Below, piece by piece: positions 1 to 9,112 of a stretch of 64,000 nucleotides of DNA (positions are counted from its first letter, which is position 1; each line of letters starts with the position of its first letter). Source of the stretch: Dehalococcoidia bacterium (lineage in GTDB: Bacteria > Chloroflexota > Dehalococcoidia > Lucifugimonadales > GCA-002694895); NCBI GenBank assembly GCA_029936815.1, contig JAPYRX010000006.1, forward strand, positions 1 to 64,000. Direction: 5' to 3'. Both the position numbers and the translations under genes were made by a program. The notes under the pieces were generated by a model. That model ran no database searches, had not been told where the DNA came from, and saw only the letters and a program-made list of their open reading frames with translations.

Positions 1-1353
1 TTAAAGATTAGATTTTATTTCGGTTGCTATCATTCGAGTTGATTCGACTAGTTTGTTTGTTTCAGTATTTGTAGATAACGTATTTAAAGCCCCAGCATTT
101 TTTGTTTGCATAAGAATGCCATTATTGATTGACCCCATAAATAGTATTTTAGTTAAAATGTTGTTGTTCTTTATAAAAGATCTGTAATCTGAAATCTTAG
201 TATCGTTGAAATTTATTCCAAACAACGATCCTATTCCAGTTATTTGTGTATCGATTTCTAGTTCGTTAAAAATAGAATTTAGTTTAGACCTTAAATTGTT
301 TCCTAATTCATTCATAGCATCGTATTTATCTATTGTTAATTCCTCCATAACAACTGTGCCAGCCTCCATCGTTAACGGATTGCCATTAAATGTACCTGCG
401 TGAGATAGGTTGTAATTTGAACTTGATGGATTCAACAAATCCATAATTTCCTCTTTACCTCCGAATGCCCCCACTGGTAATCCTCCTCCTATTATTTTTC
501 CTAAAGTTGTCATGTCTGGAGTTATATTAAATAATTCTTGAGCGCCACCTGGTGCTAGTCTGTAACTTTGTATTTCATCATAGATTAAAACAATGTTTAA
601 TTCTTTTGTTATTTCTCTTGTAAACTCTAAGAATTCTATATCCAAAGGTAGATAGCCTAATCCTGAAATAACAGGTTCCATAATTAAACAAGCCAATTCA
701 TTACGATGTTCAGTCAGTAATTTTTTAGTAGTTTCTATATCATTATAAGGAAGGACTATCACGTCATCTAACAAACTCTCAGGCTGCCCGGGATATTGTA
801 AAACCCCTGGATTTGTAGTTTCATTTAATTCAGATGCTTTAGGGCCAACACTTATTGACACATGATCATGCGTCCCATGATATCCTCCTTCGAATTTTGC
901 GATTTTTTGTTTTTTTGTATACGCTCTAGCAGCCATGATTGACATCATAGTTGCCTCTGTTCCGGAATTAGTAAATCTAAGTGTATCCATTGAAGGAGTT
1001 CTATCTGTGATTAATTTTGATAATTTTGTTTGTCCATCTGTAGGTGCGCTGTAAGCAGTTCCTATATCTGTTTGAGTTTTTATTGCATCTATAACATTAG
1101 GCGAGGCATGCCCAAGTATTAAGCTTGTAGCATTAATCATAAAATCCAAATATGAATTGTCATCTACATCATTCATTATTTGGCCTTTGGCGTTTTTTGC
1201 ATAAAAAGGATAAGGGTCCATCCATTGTGTTGTCCTAGTGCTTCCGCCGGGCATATATTTTTTAGCATCGGATTGAAGGTTTTGTGATATTTGTGTTTTT
1301 GATTTGTATTCTTCTATTTTCTGATTCAGAAGATTTTGTAAATTCTCACTCAT
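1..1353 (-). CDS. Class III (glutamate-1-semialdehyde-type) PLP aminotransferase
   Basis: A 450-residue fold-type I PLP enzyme of the GSA aminomutase/class III transaminase group. Visible motifs are the PLP phosphate-binding NSGTEA near residue 128, the YDEIQ cofactor aspartate near 260, and the TTLGKIIGGGLPVGAFGG segment with the Schiff-base lysine near 285. The N-terminal MPGGSTRTT stretch differs from the MPGGVNSPVR of true HemL, so tetrapyrrole synthesis is not the safest call. It lies 2 bp downstream of a phosphonoacetate hydrolase gene on the same strand. This allows a role in aminophosphonate breakdown, for example a PbfA-type ammonia-lyase (a family known to derive from class III transaminases), but that is inference. 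The stop codon lies at the very edge of the window, so the gene is complete. Confidence 0.85.
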   Translation of the reverse strand: MSENLQNLLNQKIEEYKSKTQISQNLQSDAKKYMPGGSTRTTQWMDPYPFYAKNAKGQIMNDVDDNSYLDFMINATSLILGHASPNVIDAIKTQTDIGTAYSAPTDGQTKLSKLITDRTPSMDTLRFTNSGTEATMMSIMAARAYTKKQKIAKFEGGYHGTHDHVSISVGPKASELNETTNPGVLQYPGQPESLLDDVIVLPYNDIETTKKLLTEHRNELACLIMEPVISGLGYLPLDIEFLEFTREITKELNIVLIYDEIQSYRLAPGGAQELFNITPDMTTLGKIIGGGLPVGAFGGKEEIMDLLNPSSSNYNLSHAGTFNGNPLTMEAGTVVMEELTIDKYDAMNELGNNLRSKLNSIFNELEIDTQITGIGSLFGINFNDTKISDYRSFIKNNNILTKILFMGSINNGILMQTKNAGALNTLSTNTETNKLVESTRMIATEIKSNL

Positions 1354-1355
1354 GA

Positions 1356-2471
1356 TTACTCTACTAATGTTTTATAACTATTAATAATATAAGATCCTAT
1401 CGATTTGTTTTCAATAAAATAATCACTTATTTTGTGTGAATTTATTGCAACTAACGGAATGCTTGTTTCATGTTTTGATGCATGAGATCTTAAATATCGA
1501 GGGAATTTTGATTTAGGGATATCTCCAAAAACAGTATTTTTATCTCCCATTACTATTAAATCTCCAATCATTTCTTTTTTAAGATTTAAATTTTCAAATG
1601 CTTCAGATTTTGTTAATACTTCATCAACTCCTTTTAAGTTTTGTATGATCTTTTTTGATTCATTCACATCCTTTGAATTATGGATGTAAACGTAAATCGA
1701 TCCACCTAAATTTGAGTGATGAATTTCATGCTTGTCTTTTATTATTGGAACAGCTTTAGATTTTATTCTGAATTTATTTAGTTTTTGTTCCAAGTTAATA
1801 AGATTCGATTTTTCTGACATACCATGATCAGCTGTAATGAAAATTTCATATTCCATGTTTTGCTCGATTAAATTACATATTTCTTCATCTATTAATTTAA
1901 GATGTTCCATAGATTCTTCGCTTTCAGGATGGAATTTATGCATTGCATAATCTGTTAAAGTTATGTACGAAAATTCCGGATTGATTTCTTTGATTTTTTT
2001 TGCAGCACTTTTTATGGTCCACGAATTAGCTTTAATTGAATAAATACTGGGAGGAATTCCAAAATCTATAATATCTTCCTTTGATGGTTTTTCAGCTGAA
2101 AAACTAGTGTTTTTATTTAGATTGTTTACAATTAATGTTTTTAACTTGTTTTTAGAAGTTGCTAATAATGTTGTCAAATCATTTTTGGAATAAATATCAA
2201 ATATAGTTTCACTTTGAATATATCTATTTTCCTCAAGGTAAACTCCATGGTTAGTTTCTATTGAATAGTTATAATTTGAACATATTCCATGTTTTGATGG
2301 ATATTGACCAGTTAATATTGATATATTATTTACATTAGTTACTGACGGCATCATAGAATCTACGATTTTGGTAAAACTATTACTTTTATTGCTTTCGATA
2401 AAATTCATTTTTCTATAATCAAGATATTCAGAATCCCAACCATCTATGCATATTACTATAGTTTTTTTCAT
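1356..2471 (-). CDS. phnA: Phosphonoacetate hydrolase (alkaline phosphatase superfamily)
   Basis: 371 residues. The enzyme cleaves the C-P bond of phosphonoacetate to acetate and phosphate using two metal ions. All the superfamily metal-site signatures are visible: D10 in ICIDGWD, the nucleophile T45 in PSVTNVNN, TDYAMHKFH (D and H ligands) near 170, TADHGM near 215, and a late LRSHASKHE histidine near 330. The spacing and the HGIC and LRSH contexts resemble PhnA rather than nucleotide pyrophosphatases. No signal peptide, so cytoplasmic. It is followed after 2 bp by the class III aminotransferase, forming a likely two-gene operon. A related phosphonate or phosphate-ester substrate cannot be excluded. 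Confidence 0.82.
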   Translation of the reverse strand: MKKTIVICIDGWDSEYLDYRKMNFIESNKSNSFTKIVDSMMPSVTNVNNISILTGQYPSKHGICSNYNYSIETNHGVYLEENRYIQSETIFDIYSKNDLTTLLATSKNKLKTLIVNNLNKNTSFSAEKPSKEDIIDFGIPPSIYSIKANSWTIKSAAKKIKEINPEFSYITLTDYAMHKFHPESEESMEHLKLIDEEICNLIEQNMEYEIFITADHGMSEKSNLINLEQKLNKFRIKSKAVPIIKDKHEIHHSNLGGSIYVYIHNSKDVNESKKIIQNLKGVDEVLTKSEAFENLNLKKEMIGDLIVMGDKNTVFGDIPKSKFPRYLRSHASKHETSIPLVAINSHKISDYFIENKSIGSYIINSYKTLVE

Positions 2472-2537
2472 AGTTATAATCCATTGTGATTGTAAAATAT
2501 TAATTATAGAATAAATTTAAATATTTTAATTCTTTTT

Positions 2538-3749
2538 ATGGATATAAATTTTCAAGAAATTTTAAATAAGGAAAAACTTAGACAGAATAATTCTATAGTA
2601 TTAATAGCTTCCGAGAATTATGCTAGTAAATCTGTGCGAGAAGCACAGGGATCGATTTTTACTAATAAGTATGCTGAAGGCTATCCAGGCGAAAGATATT
2701 ACGGAGGATGTGAATATGTTGACCAAATAGAAGAATTAGCTATTGATCGTGCAAAAGAATTATTTGGAGCTGAGCATGTAAATGTACAACCTCATAGTGG
2801 TGCTCAGGCAAACATGGCTGTTTATTCAGCTACATTTGATTCTCAAGATATTATAATGTCTTTACCACTAGATCATGGCGGACATTTGACACATGGATCT
2901 AAAGTGAATTTTTCAGGGAAATTTTATAATTTCAAACATTACAACGTTGATAGAGAATCAGAACAAATCGATTATGATGCCTTGCATAGTCAAGCAAAAA
3001 TAATAAATCCCAAGGCTATTTTATCAGGTTTTACAGCTTATCCAAGAGAGATAGATTTTGAGAAGATAAATTTTATCTGTAAAGATACAGATTCCTTAAT
3101 GATTGTAGATATGGCACATATTTCAGGATTGATAGCCGCAAAATTACATAGCGATTGTGTTAAATATGCTGACATTGTAACTAGTACAACACACAAAACA
3201 TTAAGAGGCCCAAGAGGTGGATTGATATTAAGTAAAAATAAATTTTCGAAAAAAATTGACAAATCTGTATTCCCTGGAATGCAAGGTGGCCCCATGATGC
3301 ACACTATTGCAGCTAAAGCAGTAGCTTTTCAAGAAGCTAGCTCTCAAAATTTTATTAAATATCAAAAACTTGTTTTGAGTAATGCTAAATTATTGGCTGA
3401 GAAATTGGCTAGGGAAGATCTAAGAATAGTAACAGGTGACACTGATACTCACATGATATTGGTAGATGTTTCGAATTACGGAATCACAGGTAAATTTGCA
3501 GAAGACAAACTGAATAATGCTGGAATTATAGTTAATCGTAATACAATTCCGTACGATACAAAACCACCGAGAGTGTGTAGTGGGATAAGAATTGGAACCG
3601 CTGCAATTTCATCGAGAGGAATGGACTCTGAAGCGATTAATATTATTTCAGAATGTATTGTTGATATTTTAAAACAGAGAAAAGATCAAGAAATTGTTAA
3701 ATCAAGAATTGTAAAATTAGCACAAAAACACCCAATCAACTTAGATTGA
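2538..3749 (+). CDS. glyA: Serine hydroxymethyltransferase
   Basis: 403 residues. PLP enzyme interconverting serine plus tetrahydrofolate with glycine plus methylene-tetrahydrofolate. Recognisable blocks are IASENYAS near residue 24, NKYAEGYPGERYYGG near 48, the DMAHISGL region, and STTHKTLRGPRGG near 220 with the PLP lysine. Length is slightly short for the family (about 415). It is divergent from phnA with 66 bp between them. Its last 9 bp overlap the 3' end of the convergent RNase III gene. Confidence 0.96.
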   Translation: MDINFQEILNKEKLRQNNSIVLIASENYASKSVREAQGSIFTNKYAEGYPGERYYGGCEYVDQIEELAIDRAKELFGAEHVNVQPHSGAQANMAVYSATFDSQDIIMSLPLDHGGHLTHGSKVNFSGKFYNFKHYNVDRESEQIDYDALHSQAKIINPKAILSGFTAYPREIDFEKINFICKDTDSLMIVDMAHISGLIAAKLHSDCVKYADIVTSTTHKTLRGPRGGLILSKNKFSKKIDKSVFPGMQGGPMMHTIAAKAVAFQEASSQNFIKYQKLVLSNAKLLAEKLAREDLRIVTGDTDTHMILVDVSNYGITGKFAEDKLNNAGIIVNRNTIPYDTKPPRVCSGIRIGTAAISSRGMDSEAINIISECIVDILKQRKDQEIVKSRIVKLAQKHPINLD

Positions 3750-4256
3750 ACGTTTTTGTTTTTTTTCGTTTTCTATCATTTTTTTATTTTTGACTGGTCC
3801 TTTGGATAAAAGTGTATATATTTCATCTTTAAAATTTTCCTTAATAAAAGTTTTAACAGAGTTCAATCCTAAATCTATATATATGGCACCTATTAAAGCT
3901 TCGAAACAATTAGAAAGCATTGAATTACTTATGCCTACTTTTTTTTGACCCTTACTTAGTTTTATGAATTTAGACAATTGAAGTTTATTTGCAAAATTAG
4001 CAAAAGTTTCATTTGAAATAATGTTAGATCTTATGATTGATATTTCCCCGCTATTCATATTGAATTTGTTATTTTCGTATACATATGTACTTATTAGAAA
4101 ATACATTACAGAATCACCAATTAGTTCAAGTACTTCATTTGATTCAATTTCTATATCATCATTCTTCAATGATGAATGATTAAATGCGGTTTCAAGTAAT
4201 TTGTGATTTTTAAAAGACAAACCTAAAATTTTTTCTATTTCTATATATTCATTCAT
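3741..4256 (-). CDS. rnc: Ribonuclease III-like protein without dsRNA-binding domain
   Basis: 171 residues, against about 225 for usual bacterial RNase III. The endonuclease domain is present: NEVLELIGDSV (residues 40-50; family NERLEFLGDAV), GE71, and the FEALIGAIYID helix near 118-128. The protein then ends after a short basic tail, so the C-terminal dsRBD is absent. The aspartate three residues before the catalytic glutamate E119 is replaced by asparagine (N116, codon AAT). In E. coli the equivalent D114 is a catalytic-site residue. The stop codon overlaps the convergent glyA 3' end. Function in rRNA/mRNA processing is expected from the family, but the lost domain and the substitution make activity uncertain. 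Confidence 0.85.
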   Translation of the reverse strand: MNEYIEIEKILGLSFKNHKLLETAFNHSSLKNDDIEIESNEVLELIGDSVMYFLISTYVYENNKFNMNSGEISIIRSNIISNETFANFANKLQLSKFIKLSKGQKKVGISNSMLSNCFEALIGAIYIDLGLNSVKTFIKENFKDEIYTLLSKGPVKNKKMIENEKKQKRSI

Positions 4257-4337
4257 TTATTTGATTGTATAACTAAATGTAAGTTTGATAAATTATAATC
4301 TATATAACTTTTCTTTAATTTTTTATTAGGAGGAAGC

Positions 4338-5384
4338 ATGTCTAACGTAATTGCAGAATATATTTGGATTGATGGCACATCCCCAACATCGCAATTAAGA
4401 TCTAAAACTAAGATATTTAAAAAAGAAGAAATCTTAACTATGGGAACAGTGACGATGGGTGCAGATAGCTTAGCCATTTGGGGATTTGATGGGTCTAGTA
4501 CCAATCAAGCTGAAGGATCAAGCTCAGATTGTGTGTTGAATCCAGTATTCATATGTTCTGACCCTATTAGAGGCGGAGATAATATACTTGTACTTTGTGA
4601 AGTTTTGAATGCTGACATGACACCACATTCTACTAATACAAGAAAAGCTGCGGAATTGATGTCAGAAAAATACAAAACTCACGAAGGATGGTTTGGAATA
4701 GAGCAAGAATACACAATGCTAGATTCTATTACTAACCAACCTATTGGTTTTCCAGAAGAAGGATTTCCTGAATCTCAAGGCCCTTATTATTGTAGTGTAG
4801 GCGCTTCTTGGATATTTGGTAGAGAGATGGCTGAAGAACATATGGAATTATGTTTGGATGCTGGATTAGCAATTTCTGGAATAAATGCTGAAGTGATGCC
4901 AGGCCAATGGGAATTTCAAATAGGCCCTGTTTCAGCATTAGAAGTAAGTGATCATCTATGGATAGCAAGATGGTTGTTATTCAGAGTAGGTGAGATGCAT
5001 GGAATTCACCCATCACTTGACCCAAAACCTGTTCCGGGAGATTGGAATGGAGCTGGTGCACATACTAATTTTTCAACTAGAACTATGAGAGAAAATTATC
5101 AGTCAATTATTGATGGGTGCGAAGCTTTAAGTAAAACTCATGACTTACATATAAAAAATTATGGTGATGGGAATGAGCGAAGATTAACCGGATTACACGA
5201 GACTCAATCTATAGATCAATTTTCTTATGGAGCATCCGATAGGGGAGCTTCAATCCGAATTCCGTGGCAAGTTGAGAAAGATCAAAAAGGATATTTGGAA
5301 GATAGAAGACCATCTGCAAATATGGATCCTTATACCGTCACTAAATTAATATTAGATACTATATGTTCAAACGAACCTCAATAA
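4338..5384 (+). CDS. glnII: Glutamine synthetase, type II (eukaryote-like)
   Basis: 348 residues, much shorter than type I enzymes (about 450-470) and matching GSII. It makes glutamine from glutamate, ammonia and ATP. Seen in the sequence: an N-terminal beta-grasp start (AEYIWIDG), WGFDGSSTNQAEG near residue 50, WFGIEQEYTM near 117, PGQWEFQIGP near 190, GDWNGAGAHTNFST near 235 and RGASIRIP near 310. A strong ribosome site, AGGAGG, lies just before the ATG. GSII is typical of eukaryotes but also known from actinobacteria, rhizobia and scattered other bacteria. No nitrogen regulator is adjacent. Confidence 0.95.
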   Translation: MSNVIAEYIWIDGTSPTSQLRSKTKIFKKEEILTMGTVTMGADSLAIWGFDGSSTNQAEGSSSDCVLNPVFICSDPIRGGDNILVLCEVLNADMTPHSTNTRKAAELMSEKYKTHEGWFGIEQEYTMLDSITNQPIGFPEEGFPESQGPYYCSVGASWIFGREMAEEHMELCLDAGLAISGINAEVMPGQWEFQIGPVSALEVSDHLWIARWLLFRVGEMHGIHPSLDPKPVPGDWNGAGAHTNFSTRTMRENYQSIIDGCEALSKTHDLHIKNYGDGNERRLTGLHETQSIDQFSYGASDRGASIRIPWQVEKDQKGYLEDRRPSANMDPYTVTKLILDTICSNEPQ

Positions 5385-5401
5385 TTAACAAACATATTAC
5401 A

Positions 5402-5431
5402 TTGCAATTCCTCTATTCAACTCTATATAAT
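5402..5431 (+). promoter_or_regulatory. Predicted promoter of pdxS-pdxT
   Basis: TTGCAA at 5402-5407 and a perfect TATAAT at 5426-5431 are separated by 18 bases, in the 78-bp gap before pdxS. This fits a housekeeping sigma-70 promoter. The match comes from sequence alone in an AT-rich background, so chance occurrence is possible. Confidence 0.5.
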
Positions 5432-5462
5432 TAAGATAAAGGTATTTAATAGGAGTTTTAAT

Positions 5463-6386
5463 ATGGCTTTAAAATCTGGAAGTAAAAATAATAATACAGG
5501 GAAATCTGAAAAAGGAACATGGAAAGTAAAGGTAGGCCTTGCACAAATGTTGAAAGGTGGAGTGATTATGGATGTAGTCAATGCAGAACAGGCAAAAATA
5601 GCTGAGGATGCTGGTGCGTGCTCTGTTATGGCATTAGAAAGAGTTCCGTCCGATATAAGAAAAGATGGAGGAGTTGCTCGAATGTCAGATCCTAGCATGA
5701 TTGCTGCAATCATTGATGTTGTTACAATTCCGGTTATGGCAAAAGCAAGAATAGGGCATTTAGTTGAGGCTCAAATATTAGAATCAATGGGCGTAGATTA
5801 TATTGATGAATCTGAAGTATTAACACCAGCTGATGAAAATAACCATATAAACAAACATGATTTTAAAGTTCCATTTGTGTGTGGGTGCAGAGATTTAGGA
5901 GAAGCTTTAAGACGTATTGGAGAAGGAGCTGCTTTTATAAGAACCAAAGGTGAAGCAGGAACAGGTAATGTTGTAGAAGCTGTAAGGCATGCTAGAGCAG
6001 TTTTAGGCGAAGTTAAAAGAATTCAAACTATGGATGCTACAGAATTGATGGCATTGGCTAGAGATCTTAAAGCTCCATATGAATTGATTAAAGATATCCA
6101 TGATACTGGCAAACTTCCTGTTGTTAATTTTTCTGCAGGTGGAATTGCTACTCCAGCTGATGCAGCGCTTATGATGCAAATCGGTGTTGAAGGAGTATTT
6201 GTTGGATCAGGAATATTTAAATCTCAAAATCCTTCTAAGATGGCTAAATCTATTGTTAAAGCTACTACTCATTATAACGACCCAGAGATGTTGGTAGAAA
6301 TTTCTAAAGGTTTAGGTTCTTCAATGCCAGGATTAGATGTGAGAACTATGCCTGAAGATCAAAAACTTGCACAGAGAGGTTGGTGA
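5463..6386 (+). CDS. pdxS: Pyridoxal 5'-phosphate synthase, PdxS (synthase) subunit
   Basis: 307 residues. TIM-barrel lyase of the DXP-independent vitamin B6 pathway. With PdxT it makes PLP from ribose-5-phosphate, glyceraldehyde-3-phosphate and glutamine-derived ammonia. Family signatures: [20 protein letters not shown] near residue 35, [18 protein letters not shown] (active lysine region, near 95), [12 protein letters not shown], and [18 protein letters not shown] near 220. A roughly 20-residue polar N-terminal extension precedes the core. An AGGAG site precedes the ATG. Overlaps pdxT by 4-7 bp, implying translational coupling. PLP would serve the several aminotransferases and SHMT in this window. 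Confidence 0.97.
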   Translation: MALKSGSKNNNTGKSEKGTWKVKVGLAQMLKGGVIMDVVNAEQAKIAEDAGACSVMALERVPSDIRKDGGVARMSDPSMIAAIIDVVTIPVMAKARIGHLVEAQILESMGVDYIDESEVLTPADENNHINKHDFKVPFVCGCRDLGEALRRIGEGAAFIRTKGEAGTGNVVEAVRHARAVLGEVKRIQTMDATELMALARDLKAPYELIKDIHDTGKLPVVNFSAGGIATPADAALMMQIGVEGVFVGSGIFKSQNPSKMAKSIVKATTHYNDPEMLVEISKGLGSSMPGLDVRTMPEDQKLAQRGW

Positions 6387-6967
6387 GCATATTGCATCAC
6401 GTAGGAGTATTAGCTCTCCAAGGAGATTACGCTGAACATATTGATATGCTTGAATCAAATGGAGCTAATGTTTCTGAGATAAGGCTTCCTGATCAATTAG
6501 ATGAAGTAGATGGTCTGATAATTCCCGGAGGTGAAAGCACAACAATTGTTCAATTGATTGATATTTATAATTTCAGAAGTAAATTAGTTGATATGGCATC
6601 AAAAGGATTCCCTATATGGGGAACATGTGCTGGCATGATTGTTATGGCAAACGAACTTACTGATAAACGCCCATCTCCTTTACAATTAATGGATATTAAA
6701 GTAAGCAGAAATGCATTTGGAAGACAAATCGATAGCTTTGAAGAAAATATAATTTTCAGTGGAGTTGAAGGCGAAATCCCTGCGGTTTTTATTAGAGCAC
6801 CTATAGTTATAGACACTTCTGCTGATGTAGAAATATTATCGGTTGAAGAACATTTGTCCAAACCTGTAGCAGTTAAGCAAGGAAATTTATTAGCTACATC
6901 TTTTCATCCTGAATTGACAAATGATTCAAGGATACATAAATATTTTTTATCAATGTTAGGAAAATAA
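6380..6967 (+). CDS. pdxT: Pyridoxal 5'-phosphate synthase, PdxT glutaminase subunit
   Basis: About 195 residues. Class I glutamine amidotransferase supplying ammonia to PdxS. Conserved pieces: [13 protein letters not shown] at the start, GGESTT near 52, the nucleophilic cysteine in WGTCAGM near 82, and the His-Glu pair in SFHPELTND near 178. Start choice is open: TTG at 6380 and GTG at 6383 both follow GAGAGG, and the GTGA overlap with the pdxS stop favours 6383. Forms an operon with pdxS. Confidence 0.95.
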   Translation: MVSILHHVGVLALQGDYAEHIDMLESNGANVSEIRLPDQLDEVDGLIIPGGESTTIVQLIDIYNFRSKLVDMASKGFPIWGTCAGMIVMANELTDKRPSPLQLMDIKVSRNAFGRQIDSFEENIIFSGVEGEIPAVFIRAPIVIDTSADVEILSVEEHLSKPVAVKQGNLLATSFHPELTNDSRIHKYFLSMLGK

Positions 6968-6970
6968 TTT

Positions 6971-8491
6971 TTGGATAATGAAGTAAATTTATTAATTAAA
7001 ACTTTACCAAAATTTTTGTATGAAATTTTAACTAAGCATAAAAATTTGGATAATCTAATTGAAATAGTATTGGATTATGGCCGATCTCCTGAAGCTCGAT
7101 TTACAAACCATTCAGAAGTTTTTTTTGATTATGAAATCACAGAGAATCACATAGATCTTGTCAGAGAAAATCTAGAATTCATGCCTGATAATCGCGCAGG
7201 AATTCAAAGGACTTTGCATAGAATTTCGGCGATAAGAAATCGGGAAAACAAAATAATTGGTCTTACTATGAGAGTAGGGCGACTTATTGATGGAACAATT
7301 AACATAATTGATGACATAGTTAAAAAAAGTGAAAGCATACTATTTTTAGGCCCTCCTGGGGTAGGTAAAACAACTATGCTGAGAGAAGTTTCAAAATTTC
7401 TGGCTGATAAAATGCATAAAAGAGTGATTATTGTTGATACTTCTAATGAAATTGGTGGAGACGGCGATATTCCACATCCCGCTATTGGAACCGCTAGAAG
7501 AATGCAAGTAACATCGCCATCTATGCAACATTCTGTAATGATTGAAGCAGTAGAAAATCATATGCCTGAAGTTATTGTAATAGATGAGATTGGTACTATA
7601 GAAGATGCAAAAGCAGCTCGAACCATTGCTGAAAGAGGTGTGCAATTAATTGGAACAGCTCATGGAATGGATTTGAATAATTTGATTTTAAATCCTACTT
7701 TGTCTGACCTTGTTGGGGGGATTGAATCAGTAACATTGGGAGATGAAGAGGCTAAAAAACGTAATACACAAAAAACCATTTTGGAGAGAAAATCTCAACC
7801 CACTTTCAATAACCTGGTAGAAATAAAAGGATTCAATCATGTTTTAATACATGAAAATTTAGATGTTGTTGTAGATAGACTTTTACGAGGTATGCCAATA
7901 AAACCTATAGAGAGAAAAATCAACTCTAATGGAGTTATTGATGAAATGAAAAACAAATCATATAAATCTGAAAAAAATAATTTTGAACCCAGATTAGTTG
8001 AAGATGAACATGTGAATCTTAAAGAAAAAATTATAAGTATATATCCGTATGGCGTCAATAAAGGTAAATTAGATTCCGCATCAAAAGAGATTGGACTAAA
8101 TATATCTATAACAAATAATTACACAGATTCAGAATTTATCGTTACTACAAAGAATTTTTATAAAAAAAGAACTAAATTTTTAATTGATGCGCATAAAAAT
8201 AATATACCTGTTTATGTGATCAGGAAAAATACTCTAAATCAAATTGTCAGTTTGCTAAGTACTATTAAAAAACAACAAATTCAATCTATAGAAAAATCTG
8301 ATCCTGCAATCGCAGAAGCCGAAACTTTAGCAATTGAATTAACTAATTCTCATGACCATTCAAAACTTGAGTTGTCTCCACAAAGTTCTTATATAAGAAA
8401 ATTACAACATAACATTGCTGACAAATATGGATTAACATCTAGTAGTAAAAATCATGGCAAATCCCGTAGAGTTGTTTATTTTAAAAATTAA
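6971..8491 (+). CDS. Ycf45/SpoIIIAA-like ATPase with C-terminal R3H domain
   Basis: 506 residues. An AAA-type ATPase domain occupies about 95-320: Walker A GPPGVGKTT near 127, IIVDTSNEIGGDGDIPH, and Walker B VIVIDEIGT near 198. A linker of about 100 residues is followed by an R3H single-stranded nucleic-acid binding motif near the C-terminus (R-K-L-Q-H, that is Arg, three residues, His). Begins with TTG three bases after pdxT and is followed 20 bp later by tmk, so probably one operon. This architecture is known in cyanobacteria, plastids (ycf45) and Chloroflexota. Its cellular role is not established. Confidence 0.88.
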   Translation: MDNEVNLLIKTLPKFLYEILTKHKNLDNLIEIVLDYGRSPEARFTNHSEVFFDYEITENHIDLVRENLEFMPDNRAGIQRTLHRISAIRNRENKIIGLTMRVGRLIDGTINIIDDIVKKSESILFLGPPGVGKTTMLREVSKFLADKMHKRVIIVDTSNEIGGDGDIPHPAIGTARRMQVTSPSMQHSVMIEAVENHMPEVIVIDEIGTIEDAKAARTIAERGVQLIGTAHGMDLNNLILNPTLSDLVGGIESVTLGDEEAKKRNTQKTILERKSQPTFNNLVEIKGFNHVLIHENLDVVVDRLLRGMPIKPIERKINSNGVIDEMKNKSYKSEKNNFEPRLVEDEHVNLKEKIISIYPYGVNKGKLDSASKEIGLNISITNNYTDSEFIVTTKNFYKKRTKFLIDAHKNNIPVYVIRKNTLNQIVSLLSTIKKQQIQSIEKSDPAIAEAETLAIELTNSHDHSKLELSPQSSYIRKLQHNIADKYGLTSSSKNHGKSRRVVYFKN

Positions 8492-8511
8492 TCAGGATGA
8501 AATAAGTTTTA

Positions 8512-9111
8512 ATGTTTATTGTTTTTGAAGGTTTAGACGGATCAGGTAAAACTACACAAGTTGATATTTTAGAAAAGAAACTCAAAGAAATAAGCATCGA
8601 TGCTGTTACTTTGAGAGAGCCTGGCAGCACCCCCCTTGGTGAACAAATATTAGAAATTTTAGAATCCAAATATGAATTAAATCCAATTATGGAATTTATG
8701 TTATTTTCATTATCTAGAGCCGCTATTATAGAACAGAAAATCAAACCATTATTAGATCAGGATAAAATTGTTATATGTGACAGATATTTTTATTCCTCCA
8801 TTGCTTATCAAGGTGCCGGAAGAAATTTGGATATTAACCTTATAGAAAATATAAACAATAAAATTGTATCTGATATTATTCCGGATTTAGTAATTTATTT
8901 AGATTTGAATTGGGAAGAAAAATTAAATAGAAAAGGCATAGATATTAATGATAGATTTGAAAAAGAGGATGAAAATTTTCATAATAATGTTAGATCCTGC
9001 TATTTGGAAATGTCTGAAAAAGAATCTGACAGATGGATTGTGATTGACGCGAATAATGATGTTGACTACATTAGCAATTTAATATACTCCAAGATTTCAA
9101 AATACTTATAA
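8512..9111 (+). CDS. tmk: Thymidylate kinase
   Basis: 199 residues. Phosphorylates dTMP to dTDP. The P-loop FEGLDGSGKTTQ is at residues 4-15, the REPGSTPLGE substrate motif near 36, the DR(Y/F) motif DRYFYSSIAYQG near 90, and a LID region rich in charged residues near 140. Normal family length (about 200-210). It sits directly downstream of the R3H-ATPase gene, and its stop is 1 bp from that of the convergent aminotransferase. Confidence 0.96.
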   Translation: MFIVFEGLDGSGKTTQVDILEKKLKEISIDAVTLREPGSTPLGEQILEILESKYELNPIMEFMLFSLSRAAIIEQKIKPLLDQDKIVICDRYFYSSIAYQGAGRNLDINLIENINNKIVSDIIPDLVIYLDLNWEEKLNRKGIDINDRFEKEDENFHNNVRSCYLEMSEKESDRWIVIDANNDVDYISNLIYSKISKYL

Positions 9112-9112
9112 C

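Noticed and set aside
1..1353. HemL (glutamate-1-semialdehyde aminomutase) as a firm call
   Set aside because: The N-terminal substrate region differs from HemL and no other heme-synthesis gene is nearby, so only the superfamily is named.
1356..2471. Generic nucleotide pyrophosphatase/alkaline phosphatase annotation for the phnA gene
   Set aside because: The PSVTNVNN, HGIC, HHSNLGG and LRSH contexts match phosphonoacetate hydrolase specifically.
4253..4504. 83-codon minus-strand ORF over the start of the glutamine synthetase gene
   Set aside because: Shadow of a strongly conserved gene; no family resemblance.
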